Under the pieces are notes generated by a model. The model was given only the letters and a program-made list of their open reading frames with translations. It did no database searches and was not told the DNA's origin. The position numbers and the translations under genes are program-made. Source: Methanobacteriota archaeon (GTDB taxonomy: Archaea > Thermoplasmatota > Thermoplasmata > SG8-5). From it: a stretch of 34,840 nt of DNA. The stretch is from assembly GCA_030670795.1 (NCBI GenBank), contig DAOVAY010000004.1, forward strand, positions 1 to 34,840. The letters run 5' to 3'. This document shows positions 1-7,720 of this stretch, one piece after another (position 1 is the first letter of the stretch; each line of letters begins with the position of its first letter).

Positions 1-61
1 CATCTGGCGATAATTATCCGATTATTTAACTTTGTGCCCATTTCATTTCAAAACATAAGGG

Positions 62-69
62 TTATATAT
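62..69 (+). promoter_or_regulatory. TATA box of the PolD small-subunit gene
   Basis: The run TTATATAT ends 25 bases before the ATG at 94. That is the distance from an archaeal TATA box to its transcription start, so the transcript should begin at or next to this ATG and be leaderless. This is the main reason for preferring the ATG at 94 to the upstream GTG at 34. Confidence 0.5.
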
Positions 70-93
70 CCTTCAAGGCATTGGATTGAGACG

Positions 94-1617
94 ATGAAGG
101 AGCAGGTTCTGAAGGTTTTGCTTGACCACGGCACTCTCATTGAGCCAGATGCGGTCGATTACATACTATCTCGGAAGGACCCGGTCAAATTCATAAAGAA
201 ATATCTAGAAGGAAGGTCTGAGGCCCCGTTGATTCTAAACCTTGAGGATATTCGCACCACCGAATCGGTTCTGGACTTTGCCGATGCCGCGCCAAGAAAA
301 ATTGATAAAATCACGGATGAATCTGAGCCCGAGCCGCCTTTGCCAAAGTCGAAGCCGCGAATCAAGCCAAGCGAGTCCGAGGACCCGTCAGAGGATGAAG
401 TGATAATAATCACGGATATAACTGGCAATAGCACATGCGACGGTACGATAGACAATTTTACTCGATATTTCAGAGACCGCTTTACCGTGCTGAGAAGGAT
501 GATCAAGACCCGTATGGAAATGAGCGGCCACATCAAAATATCCCGGGCCAGACACGTAGAAAGGGACGTAAAAACAATCGGCATGGTGAGTGAGGTCGGC
601 GTGACAAAGAACGGGCACATAAGCATGACACTTGAAGATGATTCCGGCACGATATTCGTTCTCATACTGAAGAACAGCGACCTTCAATCTGAGGTCATCC
701 TGAAAGACGAGGTATTGGGGGTGGTGGGAAAGGTCAGCAGCGGCTCCCGCAGCCCCGGTGGAAAGGGAAAGAGCCCGATGTTAATACCAGAAAACATATA
801 TCGACCAGACGTTCCGGTTAATCACACACAAAGAAGGTCAAAAGAGGATATTGAGGTCGCATTTCTCTCGGATATCCATGTCGGGAGTACCTACTTCCTG
901 CCCGACGCCTGGGAACGCTTCATCGGATGGCTGGACACAAAGGAAGCGGCCAAAATTCGATGTGCGGTTGTGGCCGGTGACCTGGTGGATGGCATCGGCG
1001 TGTATCCGAACCAGATAGAAGAGCTGGACATTCCCAACATAACAGGTCAATACGAGGAGCTGGCCAAAATTTTGAAGGGCATTCCAAAAAACATAACCAT
1101 TCTCCTACAACCGGGCAATCACGATGCGGTCCGACCCGCGGAGCCCCAACCCGCTCTTCCGGAGAACTTGCGAACGTCCTTCGGAGATAACTTCAAATTC
1201 ATTGGAAATCCCTGTTATTTCAGTATTGCAGGTGTGGAGATACTAGCTTATCACGGACGCAGCATAGACGATCTGGTCGCCACCGTGCCCGGCCTCGATT
1301 ATCAGGACCCAAATCAGGCCATGCTCGCGATGCTTAAAAGGCGCCATCTGGCCGTGTCCTACGGGGCAAAGACCCCGCTCGCACCTGAGGCAAAGGACTA
1401 CATGGTGATAAATCCGGTTCCCGATATTTTCGTGACGGGACACGTGCACAGAACCACCGTGGAAAAATACCGGGGCATCACCCTCATAAATGCCTCGGCC
1501 TGGCAGTCCCAGACCCCCTACCAGGTAATGCGCAACTTCCATCCGGACCCGGGGAAAGTCGTGGTGGCCAACCTGAAAACCGGAAGGTGCAAGACGAAGA
1601 ATTTTATGAAAAAATAA
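94..1617 (+). CDS. polB: DNA polymerase D small subunit (DP1)
   Basis: This is the exonuclease subunit (DP1) of the heterodimeric replicative polymerase PolD found in Euryarchaeota. It pairs with the DP2 catalytic subunit, which is not in this window. The product is 507 residues, normal for DP1. The first 40 residues form the small helical N-terminal domain. An acidic, proline-rich linker follows (about 60-120), then an OB fold (about 160-250). The C-terminal half is a calcineurin-like phosphoesterase with SDIHVGS, AGDLVDG, QPGNHD and TGHVHRT, the metal-binding motifs of the Mre11-like 3'-5' exonuclease. An in-frame GTG at 34 would add 20 residues, but the TATA position and the typical DP1 start at MKEQVLKVLL favour 94. 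It converges on the pilin gene with a 19-base gap. Confidence 0.93.
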   Translation: MKEQVLKVLLDHGTLIEPDAVDYILSRKDPVKFIKKYLEGRSEAPLILNLEDIRTTESVLDFADAAPRKIDKITDESEPEPPLPKSKPRIKPSESEDPSEDEVIIITDITGNSTCDGTIDNFTRYFRDRFTVLRRMIKTRMEMSGHIKISRARHVERDVKTIGMVSEVGVTKNGHISMTLEDDSGTIFVLILKNSDLQSEVILKDEVLGVVGKVSSGSRSPGGKGKSPMLIPENIYRPDVPVNHTQRRSKEDIEVAFLSDIHVGSTYFLPDAWERFIGWLDTKEAAKIRCAVVAGDLVDGIGVYPNQIEELDIPNITGQYEELAKILKGIPKNITILLQPGNHDAVRPAEPQPALPENLRTSFGDNFKFIGNPCYFSIAGVEILAYHGRSIDDLVATVPGLDYQDPNQAMLAMLKRRHLAVSYGAKTPLAPEAKDYMVINPVPDIFVTGHVHRTTVEKYRGITLINASAWQSQTPYQVMRNFHPDPGKVVVANLKTGRCKTKNFMKK

Positions 1618-1636
1618 AAAAGGAAAGGGTGTGAAA

Positions 1637-2128
1637 TTAACTCACATTGAAGGTGGTTAACCCAAAGTATCCACTTGATGAGCTTAGGACTATTTCATCT
1701 CCGCTAGAAATACTTACAGCAGTCACAATTATTTTTATCCCAGGCCCATATTTTAGGTTGTCGGCACTGAATCCCGAGCCATAGTTCCAGCCATTAGCTT
1801 GAGTGTACCACGCTGCAATTGTGGCGTCGGCGTCGTAAACCGTGGCCTTTGTAATGTGGGTTGGCAAACCATCATGGGATAGGGCTATCACGGTTCCCGT
1901 TACCAATGCATTACCTGGTGCTGTTGATACTAAGATAGTAACGCTTGTCGAGTTCTTACCCGATTGGGATAGACCAAGCGGCAGATCGTCGATAACGGGC
2001 GGAGTCATTCCTATCACCATCACATACAGCACGGCTGCCAGTACCACAGTAATCGCAACCATGAGAATGGTCGCAATAACCGGAGACACACCTTCATTCT
2101 TCTTTCGCATATTCCATGTCTTTTTCAT
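1637..2128 (-). CDS. Archaeal type IV pilin-like secreted protein
   Basis: The 163-residue protein starts with a basic stretch, then EGVSPVIATILMVAITVV. This is the archaeal pilin/archaellin N-terminal signature, cut by a prepilin peptidase just after the Gly of EGV; the hydrophobic helix then forms the filament core. The remaining 120 residues are a beta-rich, Ser/Thr/Gly-rich exposed domain with no recognisable enzyme motif. The start is well supported: an AGGAGGAC ribosome-binding site lies 6 bases upstream of the ATG. No assembly ATPase or membrane platform gene is adjacent, so it is an orphan pilin that must use machinery encoded elsewhere. It could be an adhesion pilin or a minor pilin; the sequence does not decide. 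Confidence 0.85.
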   Translation of the reverse strand: MKKTWNMRKKNEGVSPVIATILMVAITVVLAAVLYVMVIGMTPPVIDDLPLGLSQSGKNSTSVTILVSTAPGNALVTGTVIALSHDGLPTHITKATVYDADATIAAWYTQANGWNYGSGFSADNLKYGPGIKIIVTAVSISSGDEIVLSSSSGYFGLTTFNVS

Positions 2129-2141
2129 ATTCTGTCCTCCT

Positions 2142-2155
2142 GCAGGTTTCCCTGC
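2142..2155 (-). promoter_or_regulatory. GAAA-tetraloop hairpin in the pilin 5' leader
   Basis: Read on the minus strand this is GCAGG-GAAA-CCTGC, a perfect 5-bp stem closed by a GNRA tetraloop. It abuts the AGGAGG ribosome-binding site of the pilin gene and lies about where transcription from the TATA box at 2177-2186 should start. It may protect the 5' end or control access to the ribosome-binding site; both roles are inference. Confidence 0.45.
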
Positions 2156-2176
2156 ATGATAAAATTTGACACGGGA

Positions 2177-2186
2177 GTTTATAAAC
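2177..2186. promoter_or_regulatory. Palindromic TATA box, possibly bidirectional
   Basis: GTTTATAAAC is a perfect 10-bp palindrome. On the minus strand it sits about 25 bases upstream of the pilin leader hairpin. On the plus strand it sits about 25 bases upstream of 2210, just before the structured stretch at 2234-2388. One box could therefore serve both directions. Confidence 0.45.
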
Positions 2187-2233
2187 CTATTTTTGACATG
2201 TCGGTTTTTTCAGTGGAAAAGTTAGGAGACCGC

Positions 2234-2388
2234 CGCACACCGTGCGAATGTTAGTGCAGTAACTCGAATCCATTAAGATTCGAGAGAATAGATGTGCGAC
2301 CTATAGAGTGTAAACATACTGGCCAAGGGAACCGGCAAAAGTGTCGACCTGTCAAAAACGTGAGGTTCTCTAAGGCCAGGTAGTTTAC
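2234..2388 (+). ncRNA. Candidate structured non-coding RNA (three hairpins)
   Basis: No believable ORF covers this gap. It holds three hairpins in a row. Hairpin 1 is a 5-bp stem (2234-2238 with 2242-2246). Hairpin 2 is a perfect 8-bp stem (2263-2270 with 2277-2284) with a 6-base loop. Hairpin 3 is long (2310-2388): 6 bp, a 3x3 internal loop, 6 bp, a small bulge, then 8 bp around a 30-base apical loop. The G2328-T2369 pair is a wobble on the plus strand and would be A-C on the minus strand, so the plus strand is favoured. It does not match the SRP RNA, RNase P RNA, C/D or H/ACA signatures I know. The boundaries are estimates. Confidence 0.4.
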
Positions 2389-2395
2389 AACCGTC

Positions 2396-2404
2396 AAGTA
2401 TAAG
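2396..2404 (+). promoter_or_regulatory. TATA box of the STAND regulator gene
   Basis: AAGTATAAG ends 25 bases before the ATG at 2429, which fits a leaderless transcript. It also means the upstream hairpin region has a promoter separate from this gene, so it is more likely an independent RNA than a 5' leader. Confidence 0.45.
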
Positions 2405-2428
2405 CGCACGCCACCAATTCTATGTTCG

Positions 2429-4744
2429 ATGGCAAAACGTCGCCTCATCACGGTGGAAGAGGCCATTCTACTCAACCTGCTGAAATATAGAAGACACTTT
2501 CAGGCGGATACCGTCCCGATAGAGATGACCCAGGCGGGTATTTCGCGTGTTATCGGCGTAAGAAGGAGCCATGTGTCATCATCTTTGGATAATGCCAAGC
2601 AAAAGGGAACGCTGGAGGAGAAAACCGCCCACATCAAAGGCGAGGCAAGAAGGCGCAAGTGTTATACCTTGACAGAAATGGGCCTCGCTCATGCAACAGA
2701 TTTGGAAAGGGAAATACAAGAAGCGATTGTTTCCGCTGTACTCCCAGACGGAAAGGAATTTGAAGGCCCGATGACGGAATTGATCGAATCCGTTGGACCA
2801 TCTTATACATTATCAAGGCTCGCGTTGTTGACCTTTGACGGAATCACCAAGATACCCCCTCAGGAGGCTAAAGACGAAATGCCAGTCAGGAGCGGAGATG
2901 GCGTCCCGGATGTGAAAATTTTTTTAGGAAGAGAGAATGAACTGGCAGCATTAGATAAATTCTTCGAAGGAGAGGGGCGATTCTTAATGCTGAAGGGCAT
3001 TCCGGGCATTGGAAAAAGCGCTCTGATGGCTTACGCTGTCAAACATTTCACTGCAGAACCAAAGACATTCTGGCATAATGTGACAGAGTGGGGCACACCA
3101 AGAAACACGGCTGGCCACATGGCCGCTTTCCTCCATTCTCTGGGGTTTTCCAGGCTCAAACGCTATCTCGGGGCCCATGAGGTTCCTGACCTGGCCGACC
3201 TCAAGGACATACTCCTCGAGGTCGATAAACCGGTTGTATTTGTTTTTGATGATTGTCAGAATTCTAGTTCCAGCATGACCGCTCTTCTTAAGATGCTGGT
3301 TTCGGTAAGTGAGAGTTCTAAGACCATAAAGTTGGCCCTGGTTGGCAGAAGAATTCCAGATATAGAATTAAAACAGAGGGCGGGAGGCAAAATCATAGAA
3401 ATGGAATTGGTCGGTCTTGATATGAATTCAAGCCTTGATCTACTGCGGGGAAGAGGAATGACCAGTCCCGGGATCGAAAATATTGCATCTAAGTCCGAGG
3501 GGCATCCGTTATATCTCACGCTGGCAGAAGAGACGGATAGCGAGGTCGATGGTGATAACGTCTCCACTCTACTGGCTAGAGAAATATTTGTTGCACTTTC
3601 GGACTCTGAAAAGGAGATTCTCTCTAGCCTCTCTGTTTTCCGGATGCCCGTCAGGGGTGACGCCTTCGTCAAAGATGAAGAGGACTTTGAAGCTCTTGAA
3701 AATCTTGAGAGACGGTCAATCGTTCTCTCAAGCGGCGGCTGGACAATGCACAACCTTTTTAGAGATTTCTTTTATGAAAGACAAACCAGAACCGACCGAG
3801 AGGCCAGACATGAAAGTGCAGCGGAATATTACAACGCTTATTCCAGCGATATTCCAGGGAAGATAGAGGAGGCCCATCACCTTTTCATGGCTAGGGATTT
3901 TGAATCTGCGCTGCTGCTCCTGACCACTCAAGGCCCGGACTGGCTAAGGCATGGCAATCAGGATGAGATACTTCAGCTATCCTCGCTTCTTCCGGATGAT
4001 TACGATAATCAAGAGGAGCGTTATGAGGCTCTGATGTTGAAGGCCTCCGCCCTTGACCAGATAGGTGAATGGGAAGCAGCGAGGAGGTGCTATGAAACCG
4101 GCCGGAATATTGCCACATCAGAGAGAGACAATGAGCGGTCCGCACGGGCACTCCGCGGTCTGGGTGCCATCTATTATAGATGGGGGGAACTCGATGATGC
4201 CCTGGAGACGTTCGAAAGAGCCCTTTCCGAGACTAAATCCAGAGTCCTTAAATCTGAAATCCAGAACGGCATCGGTGTAGTCCAATGGAGATTGGGCCAG
4301 ACTCAAAAGGCAAGGGCGGCGTATGACACCGACCTCAAAATATCTGAGGAAGCACAAGACCTTCAAGGACAGGCCAGAGCATTGAACAACCTGGGAATTC
4401 TCGATTGGGAGGAAGGAGGATTTGATACGGCACTTGAGAAATATGCCAGGGCCCTGGATTTCGCCCAGCGAATATCGGCCAAGAAGCTCGTGGCAATCCT
4501 TTACAGCAATATCGCCGACGCCTACAAATCCAAAGGCGAAGTGACCGAAGCCCGAAGGTTCTACGAACGGTGCCTGGAGCTGTCCGAAGACCTGAGGTTC
4601 AATTGGCAAACGGCCGAGGCTTACAGAGGAATGGCCGATGTAGTCGAAGCCGATAGGGACAAATACCTTAAAAAGGCGCTTCGGATATTCGACAGGCTGG
4701 GCGCGAAAGAGGATGCAAAGGCCGTAAGGGTGATGATGAAATGA
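2429..4744 (+). CDS. Winged-helix / STAND-type NTPase / TPR regulator
   Basis: The 771-residue protein has three parts. Residues 1-95 form a winged helix-turn-helix domain (ISRVIGVRRSHVSSSLDNA, then a basic wing). Residues 165-370 are a STAND/AAA-like ATPase, with an FLGRENEL entry motif, Walker A GIPGIGKS (190-197), Walker B VVFVFDD (269-275), an arginine-containing LVGRR sensor region and the GHPL motif (358-361). Residues about 520-760 carry several TPR repeats such as LRGLGAIYYRWGELDDALE and LNNLGILDWEEGGFDTALE. STAND proteins are held inactive by their sensor repeats and switch on, often by oligomerising, when a ligand binds. Here the output would be DNA binding, so a MalT-like regulator in reverse domain order is a fair reading. 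The ligand and target genes are unknown. Confidence 0.8.
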   Translation: MAKRRLITVEEAILLNLLKYRRHFQADTVPIEMTQAGISRVIGVRRSHVSSSLDNAKQKGTLEEKTAHIKGEARRRKCYTLTEMGLAHATDLEREIQEAIVSAVLPDGKEFEGPMTELIESVGPSYTLSRLALLTFDGITKIPPQEAKDEMPVRSGDGVPDVKIFLGRENELAALDKFFEGEGRFLMLKGIPGIGKSALMAYAVKHFTAEPKTFWHNVTEWGTPRNTAGHMAAFLHSLGFSRLKRYLGAHEVPDLADLKDILLEVDKPVVFVFDDCQNSSSSMTALLKMLVSVSESSKTIKLALVGRRIPDIELKQRAGGKIIEMELVGLDMNSSLDLLRGRGMTSPGIENIASKSEGHPLYLTLAEETDSEVDGDNVSTLLAREIFVALSDSEKEILSSLSVFRMPVRGDAFVKDEEDFEALENLERRSIVLSSGGWTMHNLFRDFFYERQTRTDREARHESAAEYYNAYSSDIPGKIEEAHHLFMARDFESALLLLTTQGPDWLRHGNQDEILQLSSLLPDDYDNQEERYEALMLKASALDQIGEWEAARRCYETGRNIATSERDNERSARALRGLGAIYYRWGELDDALETFERALSETKSRVLKSEIQNGIGVVQWRLGQTQKARAAYDTDLKISEEAQDLQGQARALNNLGILDWEEGGFDTALEKYARALDFAQRISAKKLVAILYSNIADAYKSKGEVTEARRFYERCLELSEDLRFNWQTAEAYRGMADVVEADRDKYLKKALRIFDRLGAKEDAKAVRVMMK

Positions 4745-4757
4745 GAGGAGGAATCAA

Positions 4758-5471
4758 ATGTTATTCGAAGAGATGACAACGTTCGAGGTCAAGGAAAAGG
4801 TGAACGAAACGTCCGTTGCCATACTCCCGATAGGCGCAATCGAGGAGCACGGTCCGCACTTGCCTTTGTCAACCGATTGCATACAGCCGGAACACGTGGC
4901 AGACGAAGTGGCAGAACGCTTGAATGCCTACGTTCTCCCGATTATAAAATACGGCCACTGCTCCAGCACCAAGAATTTCCCCGGCACCATAACCCTGCGT
5001 TTCGAAACACTCACCATGATAGTCGAGGACATAGTCTCTGAACTCGCCCGGACCGGTTTCAAGAACGTGGTGATCCTGTCCGGACATGCCGGCAGAGCGC
5101 ACATGACCGCGCTGAAGCTGGCCTGTGCCCGTGTTCTGGAAAAACACGATTTGAAATTGATGGTCTTATCGGATTATGACATAGCCTACACAATGGACGA
5201 GATAGATATTCCGGTGAACGACGGTCATGCCGGCATGATCGAAACGTCAAGGATAATGGCCTCGCGTCCGGATTTGGTAAAGGGCACGGCAGAGCCCCAT
5301 CACCCGAACTTTCCCGAATTCCGCGTGTTGAAGCATCCGGAAAAACACTTTCCCAGCGGCGTGATGGGAGAGCCGCAGCTGGCATCAAAGGAATTCGGCG
5401 AGAAGGCAAACAGAATCATTGCGGAAAGATTGACCGAACTGATAAAGAAGATGGTTGATTCGGAAGAATAA
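4758..5471 (+). CDS. Creatininase-family metal hydrolase (ArfB-like amidohydrolase)
   Basis: The 237 residues carry the creatininase family motifs: GAIEEHGPHLPLSTD (metal ligands Glu/His/Asp), a YGHCSSTKNFPGTITL substrate loop, LSGHAGR in place of the common NGHGGN, and DGHAGMIETS near the C-terminus. Family members open cyclic or formyl amides with two divalent metals. Known activities include creatininase, the archaeal FAPy deformylase ArfB of riboflavin/F420 synthesis, and mycofactocin MftE. ArfB is the most plausible role in an archaeon of this kind, but no riboflavin gene is nearby, so the substrate is not assigned. A GGAGGA ribosome-binding site lies 5-6 bases before the ATG. The gene starts 13 bases after the STAND regulator and may be co-transcribed with it. 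It ends 3 bases before the 3' end of the convergent tRNA-Leu. Confidence 0.8.
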   Translation: MLFEEMTTFEVKEKVNETSVAILPIGAIEEHGPHLPLSTDCIQPEHVADEVAERLNAYVLPIIKYGHCSSTKNFPGTITLRFETLTMIVEDIVSELARTGFKNVVILSGHAGRAHMTALKLACARVLEKHDLKLMVLSDYDIAYTMDEIDIPVNDGHAGMIETSRIMASRPDLVKGTAEPHHPNFPEFRVLKHPEKHFPSGVMGEPQLASKEFGEKANRIIAERLTELIKKMVDSEE

Positions 5472-5474
5472 AAA

Positions 5475-5558
5475 TGCGAGGAACCGGATTCGAACCGGCG
5501 AACCACTAAGGAATAGATCTTGAGTCTATCGCCGTTGGCCAGGCTTGGCTATCCTCGC
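5475..5558 (-). tRNA. tRNA-Leu (anticodon CAA)
   Basis: The 84-base gene has a 7-bp acceptor stem GCGAGGA/TCCTCGC, anticodon loop CUCAAGA with anticodon CAA, the long variable arm expected of tRNA-Leu, a T arm CCGG-UUCGAAU-CCGG and discriminator A. CCA is not encoded; the gene runs straight into TTTT, a likely terminator. Confidence 0.95.
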
Positions 5559-5612
5559 ACCTTGCAACCTGCGGAATATCCAACAATGAAATAAAACTTG
5601 CGACTCTAAACA

Positions 5613-5619
5613 TTTATAC
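5613..5619 (+). promoter_or_regulatory. TATA box upstream of the 69-bp repeats and tRNA-Val
   Basis: TTTATAC lies about 27 bases before position 5640, close to the first 69-bp repeat at 5648. No comparable box was seen immediately before tRNA-Val. The two repeats and the tRNA may therefore be transcribed as one precursor. Confidence 0.4.
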
Positions 5620-5647
5620 TGGTTTGGTATTTCGGAAGAACACTCAT

Positions 5648-5785
5648 GGGCTGTTGGTCCGTAGGAAAAGGCAGGCTTTTCCTCCTCCCACCATCTCTCA
5701 AGTGCAAAATTATTTCGCGCTGGTGGTCCGTAGGAGAAGACAGGCTTTTCCTCCTCCCACCACCCCTCATTCGCAAACTCATTTC
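5648..5785 (+). repeat. Two 69-bp tandem repeats leading into tRNA-Val
   Basis: Copy 1 (5648-5716) and copy 2 (5717-5785) are each exactly 69 bp and agree at about 58 of 69 positions. The next unit in register is tRNA-Val itself (start 5786): its first 12 bases, GGGCTGTTGGTC, are identical to the start of copy 1, and the preceding ATTTC is shared with copy 2. After that the repeats diverge from the tRNA and instead form a hairpin: inner stem AGGAAAAG/CTTTTCCT, an internal loop, and an outer stem (GGTGGT/ACCACC in copy 2). The change of A-U to G-U within the inner stem keeps pairing on the plus strand. A 74-codon ORF crosses the repeats and the tRNA but is not credible as a gene. Confidence 0.75.
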
Positions 5786-5858
5786 GGGCTGTTGGTCTAG
5801 GGGTTATGACGTCGCCCTTACAAGGCGAAGATCAGCGGTTCAATTCCGCTACAGCCCA
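5786..5858 (+). tRNA. tRNA-Val (anticodon UAC)
   Basis: The 73-base gene has acceptor stem GGGCUGU/ACAGCCC, anticodon stem-loop UCGCC-CUUACAA-GGCGA with anticodon UAC, T arm AGCGG-UUCAAUU-CCGCU and discriminator A. No CCA is encoded. Its 5' end is duplicated in the two repeats just upstream. Confidence 0.95.
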
Positions 5859-5863
5859 TTTCT

Positions 5864-6817
5864 TCAATAAGAATCCATTCCTTCAACCTTGATGCTGTGC
5901 CTCTCCTCGATGATTAGGTCATCTTCTATTATCTCGATGAGTACCGTATATATTCCCTCGGGCTGTTTCGGTTTTATTTTTACAGAGCCGCTGACTTCCA
6001 CTCCCGGTTCTATATTGGTGAATCTTAAGCTGCCCATGACCTGGAAGTTATGCTCCAAATCGGACAGGTCCACGAAGATGCTCTTGACTATTTCTTCACT
6101 CTCGTTTACGATTGTAGCCTTTATTACACCTGTCTCATTGATGGGTATGCTGCCGGGCACATCCAATATCACGTCGGTCATTACACTTTCTTCAAGTTCC
6201 TCCTCTTCCCTCATCCGCTCTTCTTCTTCTCTCTCCTTCTCTTCGATTCGGGCCTGGCGCGTCTTTTCGACCTCTGCTTGGTCCACAATTTCTTTTCCAT
6301 CTTCAGAGGCGCTTTCCAGCGATTCAAACTTTTTAATTGCACCGTGAATTCCCGTTAAGAGTGAGCCCCCCCCTATGATGGCCACCAGGCCACCTATTAT
6401 TGCCATAATTCCACCGAGGTATATGAAGATGCCACCAGGTTCGGAAGTATAGACAATCTGGAAGATGGACCATCCCCCGGAATCTGCAAACTGATATGCA
6501 AATACAATGGGGATAATTATGGCCATCAGGCCTCCGGCTATTACCAGAGAAGCAACTCCTCTACTTTGCAAGGAATATGCGACCGGAGAGGAAATTAACG
6601 CCAGTATACCGCCGACGACTATCAACCAACAATAGAGATATTCGCTAGTCAAATCCAATATATTAATGATTCCTTCAGGGTACGATTCGAAGGGACCCCA
6701 ACCAACAATACTGTTGTAAAACAATAAAAATGGGCCTATTAAGGCTAACCCGCCACCGGCTATCGCCACAAACATACCTTTGGACCCTGATTTTACCTTT
6801 TTGGGTGTTATGTACAT
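5864..6817 (-). CDS. Four-TM membrane protein with a C-terminal beta domain
   Basis: I do not recognise a named family. The first 165 residues contain four hydrophobic, Gly-rich helices (around 15-40, 60-85, 93-115 and 128-155). A highly charged coiled-coil stretch follows (EEKEREEEERMREEEELEE, about 190-215). The last 105 residues form a beta-rich domain of the CARDB or Ig-like type (VPGSIPINETGVIKATIVNE and onward). AAGGAG touches an ATG at 6826, too close for translation; the next ATG three codons in (6817) has about 9 bases of spacing and is preferred, giving 317 residues. The stop codon lies 5 bases from the convergent tRNA-Val 3' end. Which side of the membrane the beta domain faces is not clear. 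Confidence 0.75.
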   Translation of the reverse strand: MYITPKKVKSGSKGMFVAIAGGGLALIGPFLLFYNSIVGWGPFESYPEGIINILDLTSEYLYCWLIVVGGILALISSPVAYSLQSRGVASLVIAGGLMAIIIPIVFAYQFADSGGWSIFQIVYTSEPGGIFIYLGGIMAIIGGLVAIIGGGSLLTGIHGAIKKFESLESASEDGKEIVDQAEVEKTRQARIEEKEREEEERMREEEELEESVMTDVILDVPGSIPINETGVIKATIVNESEEIVKSIFVDLSDLEHNFQVMGSLRFTNIEPGVEVSGSVKIKPKQPEGIYTVLIEIIEDDLIIEERHSIKVEGMDSY

Positions 6818-6879
6818 TCCCTTCATCTCCTTGCCGTGAATTACTAAACTACTATATGCTACTTTTGGAATTCTAATGA

Positions 6880-7677
6880 TTATTCTCCATAACGCCTTGA
6901 CCTCTGCTGATAGGACCTTATGGCTCTGAGGAAATCGATCTTTCTGAAGCCCGGCCAGTACACGTCAACGAAGTATAGTTCCGAATATGCCAATTGCCAG
7001 AGTAAAAAGTTGGAGACCCTGATCTCCCCGCTGGTCCTGAGTATGAGGTCCGGGTCAGGAAGTTCGGCCGTGTATAGAAACTTCGAGAATATGTTCTCGT
7101 CGATATCCTCGACTTCTAACTCGCCTTTCTTTACTCTTTCTGAAATTTCCTTTATGGCCTGTAGAATCTCTTCTCTGCCACCGTAGGCGATGGCCAGGTT
7201 CAGCTTGTACCTGTCATAGTTCTTGGTCCTCTCCTCCGCGTGGGCTATGGCCTTCTGGACTTTCTCCGGTAAGATTGACGTCTGGCCCAATACCCGAATG
7301 GCAATCTGATTCTTATGCACCCTTTTGTCATCGGCTGCTTTGTAGAAACTCTCCTCGAAGAGGTTCATCAGCTCCTCCACCTCCTCGTCCGTACGCCTCC
7401 GATTCTCTGTGGAGAAGGCATAGACTGTCAGTATCCTGGTGCCCACCTGCAGGCCCCAGTTCAACAACTCCTCCAATTTATTTCGCCCCTTCAGGTGTCC
7501 GTCTGTCACCTCCAGACCGATTTCCTTAGCAAATCGCCTGTTCCCGTCCATTATTATGGCTATGTGCTCAGGTGCCTTTCCATGTTGAACTTCTTTTAAA
7601 AGGCGTCTTTCATATGCCAGATATGCTGTGTCGGATATGACCTTGCTGATGTCTGACGTGACCTTGGGCGACTTCAT
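6880..7677 (-). CDS. uppS: cis-Prenyltransferase (polyprenyl diphosphate synthase)
   Basis: This enzyme condenses isopentenyl diphosphate onto an allylic primer in cis configuration, making the long polyprenyl phosphate carrier used in archaea for N-glycosylation and surface glycan assembly. The 265 residues include HIAIIMDGNRRFA (catalytic Asp44 and the diphosphate-binding loop), VYAFSTENRRR, and the C-terminal block LILRTSGEIRVSNFLLWQ then AYSELYF. Length and motif order are those of the UppS family. There is no strong ribosome-binding site; a TATA-like CTTTTATA at about 7700-7709 on the minus strand is 25 bases upstream, which fits a leaderless transcript. It therefore probably has its own promoter although the serine operon lies just upstream on the same strand. 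Confidence 0.93.
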   Translation of the reverse strand: MKSPKVTSDISKVISDTAYLAYERRLLKEVQHGKAPEHIAIIMDGNRRFAKEIGLEVTDGHLKGRNKLEELLNWGLQVGTRILTVYAFSTENRRRTDEEVEELMNLFEESFYKAADDKRVHKNQIAIRVLGQTSILPEKVQKAIAHAEERTKNYDRYKLNLAIAYGGREEILQAIKEISERVKKGELEVEDIDENIFSKFLYTAELPDPDLILRTSGEIRVSNFLLWQLAYSELYFVDVYWPGFRKIDFLRAIRSYQQRSRRYGE

Positions 7678-7720
7678 CCTGGGTTATATAACTGTAGGTG
7701 TATAAAAGCCATTCGCGTCG

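Noticed and set aside
159-665. 168-codon minus-strand ORF
   Set aside because: Shadow of the PolD small-subunit gene, Ser-rich and without a recognisable domain.
2221-2400. SRP RNA or RNase P RNA
   Set aside because: The conserved SRP helix 8 and the RNase P CR-I and CR-V sequences are not present on either strand.
4118-4609. 163-codon minus-strand ORF
   Set aside because: Antisense to the TPR region of the STAND regulator, with no family motif or start signal.
5646-5870. 74-codon ORF crossing the 69-bp repeats
   Set aside because: It reads through the whole tRNA-Val and its apparent peptide repeat only reflects the DNA repeat; there is no ribosome-binding site.
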